A stretch of DNA of 5,485 nt from Methanomassiliicoccaceae archaeon UBA537 (GCA_002504495.1 DATC01000099.1:39239-44723), one strand, 5' to 3'; counted from the stretch's first letter, positions 1 to 5,088 are shown. Notes: generated by a model not told the origin, from the sequence alone. Translations and numbers: made by a program.

Positions 1-75
1 GCCTTCTGCGATGTACTTGGCCATCGCTTCGGTGTTTCCGGTGTCGCTCCAATAGACTATTGCAACATCTGTCAT
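1..75 (-). CDS. Flavodoxin, N-terminal 25 residues only (gene continues past the left edge)
   Basis: Reading leftward from the ATG at 75-73, 25 codons are open to the window edge. The peptide contains VYWSDTGNTEAM, the short hydrophobic first strand followed by the S/T-x-T-G-N-T loop that binds the FMN phosphate in flavodoxins (loop at about residues 10-15, then the start of helix 1). Flavodoxins are small soluble FMN proteins that carry low-potential electrons; in methanogens they can stand in for ferredoxin. The Trp just before the loop is common in short-chain anaerobe flavodoxins. The start is fixed by the short distance from the ATG to the first strand and by a TATA box at 101-109, which implies a leader of only a few bases. 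There is no Shine-Dalgarno sequence. A larger protein with an N-terminal flavodoxin-like domain cannot be excluded because the rest is outside the window. Confidence 0.85.
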   Translation of the reverse strand, partial: MTDVAIVYWSDTGNTEAMAKYIAEG

Positions 76-91
76 GTTAAATTAAGGAATA

Positions 92-115
92 CCTAAAAAT
101 TATTTAAAATTTAGG
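92..115 (-). promoter_or_regulatory. Flavodoxin promoter with overlapping imperfect dyad
   Basis: On the minus strand TTTTAAATA (109-101) is a good archaeal TATA box. Its centre lies about 25-30 bases before the ATG at 75, so transcripts should start at about 79-80 and be almost leaderless. The box sits inside a 24-base imperfect palindrome with arms CCTAAA (92-97) and TTTAGG (110-115); 9 of the 12 symmetric pairs match. A dyad laid over a TATA box is the classic position for an archaeal repressor that blocks TBP/TFB. The regulator is unknown. Confidence 0.6.
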
Positions 116-132
116 ATAACTTAAATCATGAT

Positions 133-167
133 GAAGAGCCGATCATGACGGGTGCTCTTCGAAGAGC
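133..167. repeat. Alternative hairpins after the phosphoesterase gene
   Basis: GAAGAGC (133-139), GCTCTTC (154-160) and GAAGAGC (161-167) lie within 35 bases. The middle copy can pair with either neighbour: with the right copy it makes a perfect 14-base palindrome, and with the left copy it makes a 7-bp stem with a 14-base loop. The palindrome starts 4 bases after the phosphoesterase stop codon, so it may protect or end that transcript. No clear T-run follows directly, so a standard terminator is not proven. Confidence 0.45.
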
Positions 168-170
168 GTC

Positions 171-911
171 TTAGATCATGATGTCGCAACGCTTTCCCAG
201 ACAGAGCCCGTCGAGAAGATACACTTCAGCAGAGTCTAGATCAACAAGATCGCTGTTCAAAACGGGCCCCAACAGCTCATCCTTGGCGGAGTTGACAGGC
301 GAGCCTCCGAGTAGAGGATTGAACGCGGGCACTACGATGAAGCGGGTCGGAAGCTTGGCGTATCTATTGCACCGGCATCCGTTTCTGAAGCGACCCCTTA
401 TCCAACACGGTTCGGTCGTTCTTCTTCCGATTCCGTCGATGAACAGGACAGAAGGGTGGTTATGCGCCATGACGAGCGTGTCGCATCCCATCACCTCTGT
501 CGAAGGCCATGTGTGGCCGTGGATCATTCCCGTGCCATCGATGACGGCGCCTGACGCAGGACGGATGGATACACGGCCCGGGACGAAGGATTCGATATCG
601 GTGTCGTGATTGCCTCTGATGATGCAGACCTCCGAGAAGGAGTCGCAGAGCCTGTCGAAGAAGGAAGGTATCTCCGAGAACTCCTGTTTGCTGGAACCGG
701 GGACGGAATCCTTTACGTCGCCGAGGACCACCAGCCTATCCGCCTGTTCTGATAGATCGAGTATCCTGTCCAGCATATCGGCGGTTCTGGATAGAATGTT
801 GACTCCTTTCTTGCGGAGATGCGTTTCCAGGCCTATATGGAGGTCTCCGATGACCAGGGCGTCATCGACAAGTAGGGCGGGTTCGCCGCAGACGGGCTGG
901 ATGTCAGTCAT
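171..911 (-). CDS. ICC-like metallophosphoesterase (COG1407 type)
   Basis: A 246-residue calcineurin-like metallophosphoesterase. The ordered metal-binding motifs are visible: D-L-H at 23-25 (in GDLHIG), G-D at 64-65 (in GDVKDS), G-N-H-D at 100-103, H-G-H at 131-133 and an A-H-N-H-P motif at 149-153 corresponding to the family's G-H-x-H. The motif set implies a two-metal phosphohydrolase. The GDLHIGLE start, short length and lack of signal peptide fit the archaeal ICC-like group related to ligase-associated PdeM; the true substrate is unknown. The frame stays open upstream, but the ATG at 911-909 is chosen because it overlaps the nnr stop by four bases (ATGA) and places the D-x-H motif at the usual depth. 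I see no Shine-Dalgarno sequence, so translation probably depends on coupling to nnr. The C-terminal ~80 residues after the last His motif contain several Cys (for example in CWIRGRFRNGCRC) that may or may not bind metal. Confidence 0.85.
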   Translation of the reverse strand: MTDIQPVCGEPALLVDDALVIGDLHIGLETHLRKKGVNILSRTADMLDRILDLSEQADRLVVLGDVKDSVPGSSKQEFSEIPSFFDRLCDSFSEVCIIRGNHDTDIESFVPGRVSIRPASGAVIDGTGMIHGHTWPSTEVMGCDTLVMAHNHPSVLFIDGIGRRTTEPCWIRGRFRNGCRCNRYAKLPTRFIVVPAFNPLLGGSPVNSAKDELLGPVLNSDLVDLDSAEVYLLDGLCLGKRCDIMI

Positions 912-2284
912 TTCAGATATTGGGCCAGAACGGACGGGATGCAGTCGATGACATCGGTCGCGATAAGGCCGTACGATCTGCTCCTGAAAGCGAGTTCGCC
1001 AGCCTTTCCGCATAGGAATGCGCCTAGACATGCCGCATCGAAGGGGGACATGCCTTTGGATAGGAGGCCGGCCACGCATCCGGCGAGCACATCGCCCGTG
1101 CCGGCACCCGTCATCGCGGCGCAGCCGGTGCTGTTGACGCGCGTTCTCGTTCCATCGGTGATTGTATCCGATCTGCCCTTGAGAAGGACGACAGCGTTCA
1201 TCAGACGGGAGATGTCTTCCGGGTTCCCCCCTCCGAGCTTTTCGAATTCCCCTCTGTGCGGTGTGAGGACGGCGGGAGTTCCGAACCGTACTCCTGGAAT
1301 CGCAGTCAGGCCGTCAGCATCCACCACCATGGGGGCTCTGCACTCGGCAACGAATCTCTCAACAGCCGCGACGGTATCCGGGTCGGTGCCGATTCCTGGG
1401 CCCAGAAGCACAGCATCGTAGTTCAACGATTCCGACAAGAGGATATCGATCGATGATGTGGACAGGCGGTCTCCCGGCAGGGGAGTCACCATCAATACTG
1501 GAGATGCGGTCGAAACGATATCGGAGACCGATCCGGGACAGAAGACCCTTACGCAGTCGGTGCCGGCACGCAGCGCGGCCATGGAGGCCATGATGGGCGC
1601 CCCATAGTACGGACCTCCGCCGATAACCATCAGCCTTCCGTTCTGCCCTTTGTGGCTGAACGGATCGGGCACAGGATATCTGAGGACATCTCCGGGACCG
1701 ACGGAATGCGACGCTTCGTACGGCATTCCGATATCCGCGACGATTATCTCTCCGCTGTTCTTCTCCGTCATCCCGACTTTGATATCTATGAAGGTGACGG
1801 TCACAGACGGCAGGACGGCACAACCGGTGCCCATGCCGGAAGGGATATCAGCGGAGACTACGGGTATGTTCGAGGATTGAGACTCTTCGATGAACGAGCG
1901 GTAGGTCCCTCTGGGCGTCCCGACGGAACCGGTGCCCAGCGCGCAATCGACGATCACATCAGCATCGCAGAGGGATCCCGGAGCGTATTGGGCGATCGGG
2001 CATTCGAGAAGCGAGTAGTAGTATCTGGATTCGTCACTGCGTATCTTGGACGGTGCACAGAGCAGAAGGACGCGTGTTTTGGACGGATCCATGGATAGCG
2101 CTGCAGCGAAGCCGTCGCCTCCGTTGTTCCCGGAGCCGCAGACGAAGACGATGCGTCTTCCCGGGAAGCGGTCGTTCAGGACTTTCGCGATCGAGGTGCC
2201 CGCATTGCGCATGAGCTCCTTCATCACTATGCCCAGGGCGCCCGCATTGGCGTCCAGCACGCGAGCGTCCATAGTCGTCAGCAT
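908..2284 (-). CDS. nnr: Bifunctional NAD(P)HX epimerase / ADP-dependent NAD(P)HX dehydratase
   Basis: A 458-residue fused metabolite-repair enzyme. The N-terminal YjeF_N domain (about 1-205) epimerises R- and S-NAD(P)HX; it shows GSGNNGGDG (50-58), VDCALGTG (112-119) and SADIPSG (144-150). The C-terminal ribokinase-like domain (about 210-455) dehydrates S-NAD(P)HX back to NAD(P)H using ADP; it shows SHKGQNG (210-216), LGPGIGTD (294-301), VDADGL (321-326), LTPHRGEFE (340-348), LLKG (367-370) and GAGTGDVLAG (393-402), whose Asp398 is the expected catalytic residue. Length and domain order are normal for archaeal Nnr. The frame is open to 2377, but the ATG at 2284 gives MLTTMDARVLDAN, which matches the usual family start; the ATG at 2272 is the alternative. 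The start overlaps the srp19 end by 7 bases and the stop overlaps the phosphoesterase start by 4. The ribosome site is weak, suggesting re-initiation after srp19. Confidence 0.95.
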   Translation of the reverse strand: MLTTMDARVLDANAGALGIVMKELMRNAGTSIAKVLNDRFPGRRIVFVCGSGNNGGDGFAAALSMDPSKTRVLLLCAPSKIRSDESRYYYSLLECPIAQYAPGSLCDADVIVDCALGTGSVGTPRGTYRSFIEESQSSNIPVVSADIPSGMGTGCAVLPSVTVTFIDIKVGMTEKNSGEIIVADIGMPYEASHSVGPGDVLRYPVPDPFSHKGQNGRLMVIGGGPYYGAPIMASMAALRAGTDCVRVFCPGSVSDIVSTASPVLMVTPLPGDRLSTSSIDILLSESLNYDAVLLGPGIGTDPDTVAAVERFVAECRAPMVVDADGLTAIPGVRFGTPAVLTPHRGEFEKLGGGNPEDISRLMNAVVLLKGRSDTITDGTRTRVNSTGCAAMTGAGTGDVLAGCVAGLLSKGMSPFDAACLGAFLCGKAGELAFRSRSYGLIATDVIDCIPSVLAQYLK

Positions 2285-2586
2285 GGAGATCGCCTGGACT
2301 GATTCTGAATTAGTATCTTTCCGAATTCGGGGAGCATCATCGATTTCGACATCTTGCCCTTCTCGATCTTGATGCATCCATGCTTCAGACGGGCGGCCTT
2401 CGGATAGGCCTTGTCCTCCTTGATCTCGAATTCGAGGTCCAGCATCATCGCGCCTTTGGCGAGTATATCCAGGTTAGGATTCTCCACGCAAAGGTTCTTC
2501 GGGAGCCTCCTTCCCTCCGCTCTGGAGCGGTTGATATCGAAATATTCCGGCCAAAGGACAATCGCCACGTCGGGATCGTAAGCCAT
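2278..2586 (-). CDS. srp19: Signal recognition particle subunit SRP19
   Basis: A 102-residue protein of archaeal/eukaryotic SRP19 type. SRP19 binds the tips of the SRP RNA helices and helps SRP54 load, so signal-peptide-bearing ribosomes can be delivered to the membrane. Diagnostic segments are VLWPEYFDINRS (10-21), then SRAEGRRLPK (21-30), VENP (34-37), a central Leu-rich helix (39-50), and a basic KEDKAYPK segment (56-63) followed by a β-strand with GCIKIEKGK (70-78). The length is within the archaeal range. The C-terminal tail after residue 80 (Met/Lys-rich, then QNQSRRSPC) is less conserved. It is the first gene of a three-gene overlapping unit with nnr and the phosphoesterase. A TATA-like element centred at about 2611 predicts a transcript that starts at or next to the ATG, and no Shine-Dalgarno sequence precedes it. 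This fits leaderless translation. Confidence 0.93.
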   Translation of the reverse strand: MAYDPDVAIVLWPEYFDINRSRAEGRRLPKNLCVENPNLDILAKGAMMLDLEFEIKEDKAYPKAARLKHGCIKIEKGKMSKSMMLPEFGKILIQNQSRRSPC

Positions 2587-2606
2587 GGACGAGTAATCGT
2601 CGACGT

Positions 2607-2616
2607 GATAATAATC
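2607..2616 (-). promoter_or_regulatory. Candidate TATA box for the srp19-nnr-phosphoesterase unit
   Basis: GATTATTATC on the minus strand is AT-rich and centred about 25 bases before the srp19 ATG (2586), the spacing expected between a TATA box and the start site of a leaderless archaeal gene. It is a weak match to the TTTATATA consensus. Some readthrough from S8e is possible if the hairpin at 2638-2669 is leaky. Confidence 0.45.
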
Positions 2617-2637
2617 CTATCGAGAAGAGTAAGAAAT

Positions 2638-2669
2638 CGCCGGAACCCGGAAGTTCGTTGGATCCGGCG
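2638..2669 (-). terminator. Hairpin with pyrimidine-rich tail downstream of S8e
   Basis: CGCCGGATCC and GGTTCCGGCG (minus strand, 2669-2660 and 2647-2638) pair as 7 bp, one mismatch, then 2 bp, with a 12-base loop. Directly after it the minus strand reads ATTTCTTACTCTTCTC. The position, 14 bases past the S8e stop and before the srp19 promoter, suits a terminator or a 3' processing signal. Archaeal termination relies mainly on the U-rich tract, and this tract is broken by C residues, so efficiency may be partial. Confidence 0.5.
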
Positions 2670-2683
2670 TAGAAGTTTGATGA

Positions 2684-3064
2684 TCACTCAAGCAGTACTG
2701 CGTTAATCGCGCCGTCCTGGCCAGGCCTGGACGTGATAAGGGCATCGCCGATCTCAGTGGAAATAGTGGCGCCCTTGTTCATTATGTTACGCTGGACGTA
2801 GTTGGGGTCGGACGGATTGGACTTGACAGTGAGAATCTTGACCTTCTTCACCGTGTTGGTCTTCTTGTCCACGACGTTAGCGTACTGGGCGCTAAGCATT
2901 CCGACCTTGACACTTCCGCCGGCTCCGCGATACTGCTTCAGAGTCTGTTCGCCGATTCTGGTGAACTGCTTCTCTCTGCCGATCTCGAACTTCCTCTTGC
3001 CGTGACTGGCGACGAGTCTGCCGCCGGTGGGCTTCTTCTTGGATTCACCCTGCCAAAGTGCCAT
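2684..3064 (-). CDS. rps8e: Small-subunit ribosomal protein S8e
   Basis: A 126-residue basic protein matching archaeal S8e, a 30S-subunit component found in archaea and eukaryotes but not bacteria. The family signature is in the N-terminal third: KKKPTGGR (9-16), then HGKRKFEIGRE (21-31), followed by R-I-G-E. The middle contains YRGAGGSVKV (45-54) and a Lys-rich strand VKKVKILTVKSNPSDPNYVQRN, and the C-terminus ends in a β-rich segment with STEIGDALITSRPGQDG (101-117). Archaeal S8e proteins are usually about 125-130 residues, so it is complete. The start at 3064 gives the normal MALWQG opening. The gene has its own strong TATA box at 3096-3103 and a predicted leader of about 8-10 bases. It is the first gene of the minus-strand block, divergent from the DUF1638 gene. 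Confidence 0.96.
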   Translation of the reverse strand: MALWQGESKKKPTGGRLVASHGKRKFEIGREKQFTRIGEQTLKQYRGAGGSVKVGMLSAQYANVVDKKTNTVKKVKILTVKSNPSDPNYVQRNIMNKGATISTEIGDALITSRPGQDGAINAVLLE

Positions 3065-3094
3065 TGTAATCGAGCCACGGCTATCCGGATACTC

Positions 3095-3104
3095 TATTTA
3101 AATG
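3095..3104 (-). promoter_or_regulatory. S8e promoter TATA box, symmetric core
   Basis: CATTTAAATA on the minus strand (3104-3095), preceded by purine-rich AAGAA as a plausible BRE, predicts initiation at about 3073, just before the S8e ATG (3064). The core ATTTAAAT (3096-3103) is self-complementary, so on the plus strand it could also serve the DUF1638 gene, with a leader of about 80 bases. Between the box and the S8e start site lies the perfect 10-base palindrome TATCCGGATA (3082-3091). Confidence 0.7.
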
Positions 3105-3192
3105 TTCTTGGTTGCTAGCTTGTAGTGCAGGTCTTCGAGGCGGTCTAGACAACAGTTATCTAATCAATATGTCATCTGGATGCAATAGTTTT

Positions 3193-3199
3193 GGAGATG
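3193..3199 (+). promoter_or_regulatory. Ribosome binding site that fixes the DUF1638 gene start
   Basis: GGAGATG ends 5 bases before the ATG at 3205 and matches the 3' end of archaeal 16S rRNA through GGAG. This supports 3205 over the in-frame ATGs at 3112 and 3169, which have no such site. It also shows that this transcript carries a real leader, unlike the minus-strand genes nearby. Confidence 0.65.
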
Positions 3200-3204
3200 T
3201 TGAC

Positions 3205-4068
3205 ATGAAAAGCGGTTGCCTCGGGATGATCGTCTGCCCTATGAACGACGATCAGTTGATACACAGCATCAGCACGGATCCGGAGGTGTCGCGTATCGTC
3301 GTCCTCAGGAACGACTATTCGGAAAGAATATGCGAGAAACTCGATTCCCATGGATTGAAATACGACGTTGTGGAGGAGCAGGGCTATCTGGCATCCGAGA
3401 TTGCACCGGACAGAAGCGGACTCACCGTGCTGATCCGCATGAACGATCTCGGATTGCATGCGGATCCGAAGGCTTTGAAGGCGCGTATCGAGGAGCAGAT
3501 CGTGGAGATGCAGCCAATCGTCGATGCGATCGGATTGTATTACGGCATCTGCGGCAATTGGGGCTGGGACGTCACTTCGTGGGCCGAGGCGTCCGGATAT
3601 AAGCCGGTCGAGGTGTTCAAGGGGGATGACGGTAAGGTCTGCGACGACTGCATAGCGGTCGTGGTGGGTAGTTCTTCTAAGTATCTGGAGTTGGAACGTA
3701 CGCATACAGGTATGTTCTATCTCACGCCGTCCATCGCTGATAATTGGCTGAGGTTTCTCGCTGCAGGCGATATGGGCAAGCAGCTCGAATCCATTCCCAA
3801 GGATGTTTTGGCCGAGTTCGGGATCACCGATGAGATCAGCTATATGAGATGGATGTTCGAAATCGGGGACTATAAGAACATACTGAAACTCTATACAGGT
3901 TGGAGCGACAAGGAGTGGTTTGACAAAAGGGCCGAGGAGATCGGAGAAGCCCTCAATCTGAAGCCGATCGAAGCAGGGCCAGATTGGGTCACGGCCGATG
4001 CGGCGGATGCACTCTATAGGAGATGTAAAGACCACTTGTCGGATTCTTCGTCATATGTCCGCGATTAA
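3205..4068 (+). CDS. DUF1638-family protein
   Basis: A 287-residue soluble protein with no signal peptide or membrane segment. The N-terminal ~180 residues match my memory of DUF1638 (PF07796): a first strand with Cys11 followed by NDDQLIHSI, an LGLHADP segment (82-88), YYGICGNWGWD (112-122) equivalent to the family's G-x-G-L-C-G-N motif, and DDCIAVVVGSSSKYLE (147-162) followed by GMFYLTPSIADNW (169-181), equivalent to the D-D-C-I, G-S-R-x-x-Y and Y-L-T-P-G motifs. Cys11, Cys116 and Cys149 are the likely conserved cysteines and could form a metal site; that is inference. The last ~100 residues look mostly helical, with aromatic YMRWMFEIGDYKN and WSDKEWF patches. The family is common in methanogens and anaerobes, in my recollection often near corrinoid methyltransferase genes, but its function is not established. 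No such genes are visible here. The gene stands alone, divergent from S8e, and the start is set by the GGAG site. Confidence 0.8.
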   Translation: MKSGCLGMIVCPMNDDQLIHSISTDPEVSRIVVLRNDYSERICEKLDSHGLKYDVVEEQGYLASEIAPDRSGLTVLIRMNDLGLHADPKALKARIEEQIVEMQPIVDAIGLYYGICGNWGWDVTSWAEASGYKPVEVFKGDDGKVCDDCIAVVVGSSSKYLELERTHTGMFYLTPSIADNWLRFLAAGDMGKQLESIPKDVLAEFGITDEISYMRWMFEIGDYKNILKLYTGWSDKEWFDKRAEEIGEALNLKPIEAGPDWVTADAADALYRRCKDHLSDSSSYVRD

Positions 4069-4494
4069 GCGAACAGCTGAGCGCAGGCTACTGCACGGCG
4101 TGATGACATTCGGTCGTTGTCACGATTGAACGGTGCAACATTAATCCGTTCTGGACGGTTTCCCGGATTTACAGGACCATGGAGGTTGTGGTCCGCGGTT
4201 CTTCTATTGGAAGGAAGGATAAGTGCTGTCATATCGGGTAGCCTTCCAACAGATGGTTGCAGCTCTGAATCGAACCTATCTAGATGCCAGTAAAGGCCCT
4301 AGGGAAGCGTTGCTCCAAGCGATCAACTGGTTTTAGCAGGGGGCATATGATCATTGACTCGACATGGAGGCGAGAGTCACTGTAAAGGCCTAGATTGACA
4401 CGAATTCGAATATAATCTAACGTGAGCTATGCAGATATAAGACAGGGAACGCGATTTAGACATCGCATGGAGTTGTTTTGATGTAATAAAACGA
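4069..4494. other. 426-base intergenic stretch without a supportable gene
   Basis: Between the DUF1638 stop and the tRNA the DNA keeps gene-like GC at first, but all three plus frames contain short overlapping open stretches (for example 4081-4293, 4107-4241 and 4223-4336), none with a recognised motif or ribosome site. Small inverted repeats are present: GGACCA/TGGTCC (4174-4179/4189-4194), GGAAGG/CCTTCC (4213-4218/4242-4247) and TGACTC/GAGTCA (4355-4360/4374-4379). GTAAAGGCC occurs twice (4290-4298 and 4382-4390), each time followed within one base by TAG. No strong T-run marks the end of the DUF1638 transcript. It may be a decayed gene, a long 3' leader or an unrecognised RNA. Confidence 0.4.
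4485..4491 (-). terminator. Short T-rich tract ending the tRNA-Ser transcript
   Basis: Just past the encoded CCA end, the minus strand reads TTTTATT (4491-4485). Archaeal RNA polymerase stops at short U-rich tracts without needing a hairpin, so this is a reasonable terminator for a single tRNA gene. Confidence 0.5.
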
Positions 4495-4497
4495 TGG

Positions 4498-4582
4498 CGT
4501 GGAGAGGGGGATTCGAACCCCCGGGTTGCTTAGCAACATCAGATTAGCAGTCTGACGCCTTGCCAGGCTGGGCCACCTCCAC
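4498..4582 (-). tRNA. tRNA-Ser (anticodon GCU), decoding AGC/AGU
   Basis: An 85-base class II tRNA. The acceptor stem GTGGAGG (4582-4576) pairs with TCTCCAC over 7 bp with one G-U pair. The anticodon stem TCAGA/TCTGA encloses the loop CTGCTAA, giving anticodon GCU. The long variable arm GTTGC-TAA-GCAAC is the serine hallmark and fits a GCU anticodon. The T arm is five G-C pairs around TTCGAAT. The discriminator base is G (4498), as expected for serine. The D arm has a short GCC/GGC stem with a GG in the loop. The 3' CCA is encoded in the DNA (4497-4495). There is no intron. The tRNA lies alone, with a TATA box about 26 bases before its 5' end, and no copy of its 3' end is found elsewhere in the window. 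Confidence 0.97.
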
Positions 4583-4607
4583 AACAAGGTCCCCGATTCA
4601 AAGATTC

Positions 4608-4615
4608 TAAATAAA
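4608..4615 (-). promoter_or_regulatory. tRNA-Ser promoter TATA box
   Basis: TTTATTTA on the minus strand is centred about 29 bases before the tRNA 5' end (4582), predicting initiation at about 4585-4587, within a few bases of the mature end. The AT-rich sequence and spacing match archaeal tRNA promoters. Confidence 0.6.
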
Positions 4616-4730
4616 CTTATCCTTAGATGAACACACTTCTAGCATTATATCGGAATGACTGCGGATCCATCAATCGAAATGCACCTCTTCCGCTAGTATC
4701 CGACTCGTTTCCGTTGGTTCGCGCATTCCA

Positions 4731-4782
4731 TAGCATCTCGATGAGATAAGCGCTTATTCATCCTTGATGCTATGATAGCATC
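4731..4782. repeat. Nested inverted repeats with alternative pairing
   Basis: TAGCATC (4731-4737) can pair with GATGCTA (4766-4772), which can instead pair with TAGCATC (4776-4782) across a 3-base loop. Inside the first pairing, the perfect 12-base palindrome ATAAGCGCTTAT (4746-4757) extends to about 10 bp by adding ATGA/TCAT with one bulged G. ATCTC/GAGAT (4735-4739/4743-4747) offers a further small hairpin. Altogether, 4731-4772 can form a 17-bp interrupted hairpin. Confidence 0.6.
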
Positions 4783-4872
4783 AGAAGACGCAACGGACAG
4801 GATGCCTTCGAGATTGTTCTGTATATGGCTACGAGCATCACTGAAGTTACAAAGATTACAACTAATAGTCAT

Positions 4873-4955
4873 TATATCGTTCCGCAATCGTATGTGCATG
4901 GCGCAGGAGGTGACGGCGGCGAATTAATCCGTACCAGGACACATCGAACGATATA
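4873..4955. repeat. 83-base inverted-repeat structure, possible structured RNA
   Basis: TATATCGTTC (4873-4882) and GAACGATATA (4946-4955) are perfect 10-base inverted repeats. Nested inside are ATGTG/CACAT (4892-4896/4940-4944) and GGTGACGG/CCGTACC (4909-4916/4929-4935, one bulged G) with a 12-base apical loop. The interior is markedly G+C-richer than its flanks. CATTATATCG, overlapping the left arm at 4870-4879, recurs at 4643-4652. Confidence 0.5.
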
Positions 4956-4992
4956 GTGCTAGATCTTGTTCATCTGAGTTTATGGTACGATG

Positions 4993-5023
4993 TCATAGTA
5001 TCGATATGTGGCGTTTACTATGA
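4993..5023. repeat. 8-bp inverted repeat
   Basis: TCATAGTA (4993-5000) and TACTATGA (5016-5023) are perfect inverted copies with a 15-base spacer. No run of T follows and no gene adjoins it, so no role can be assigned. Confidence 0.45.
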
Positions 5024-5074
5024 TCAGCTTGCTGTATCATGTTGCGTCGATCTGCGTATTATTCTGATTCTGTC

Positions 5075-5088
5075 GAGGAAATATATAC
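5075..5088 (+). promoter_or_regulatory. Orphan BRE/TATA promoter-like site
   Basis: GAGGAA followed by ATATATAC reads as a purine-rich BRE plus a strong TATA box, predicting initiation at about 5110-5113. No gene follows. The first transcribed bases would contain the inverted repeat GTAAAC/GTTTAC (5114-5119/5132-5137). It may drive a small RNA or be a chance match in AT-rich DNA. Confidence 0.4.

Noticed and set aside
3172..4035. Long open frame (287 codons) on the minus strand opposite the DUF1638 gene
   Set aside because: It is an antisense shadow; the plus-strand protein has clear family motifs and a ribosome site, while the antisense product has none.
4055..4129. 24-codon frame starting MSAIKRTAERR overlapping the DUF1638 gene end
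   Set aside because: No ribosome site, very short, and overlaps a well-supported gene.
4100..4400. RNase P RNA or SRP RNA in the GC-rich spacer
   Set aside because: The conserved cores of both RNAs (for example the GGAAAGTCC-type region of RNase P and the helix 8 GGAAGG...AGCA context of SRP RNA) are absent.
4495..4582. tRNA-Ser as an attachment site for an integrated element
   Set aside because: No second copy of the tRNA 3' end, no integrase gene and no phage-like gene are present in the window.
4693..4899. 68-codon minus-strand open frame beginning MHIRLRND
   Set aside because: No recognisable motif, no ribosome site or well-placed TATA box, and it runs through the nested inverted repeats at 4731-4782; most likely a chance frame in noncoding DNA.
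4768..4956. Plus-strand open stretch containing VLYMATSITEVTKIT and HGAGGDGGEL
   Set aside because: Looks mildly protein-like but has no family match I recognise, no upstream ribosome site before the ATG at 4825, and its end coincides with an RNA-like inverted repeat.
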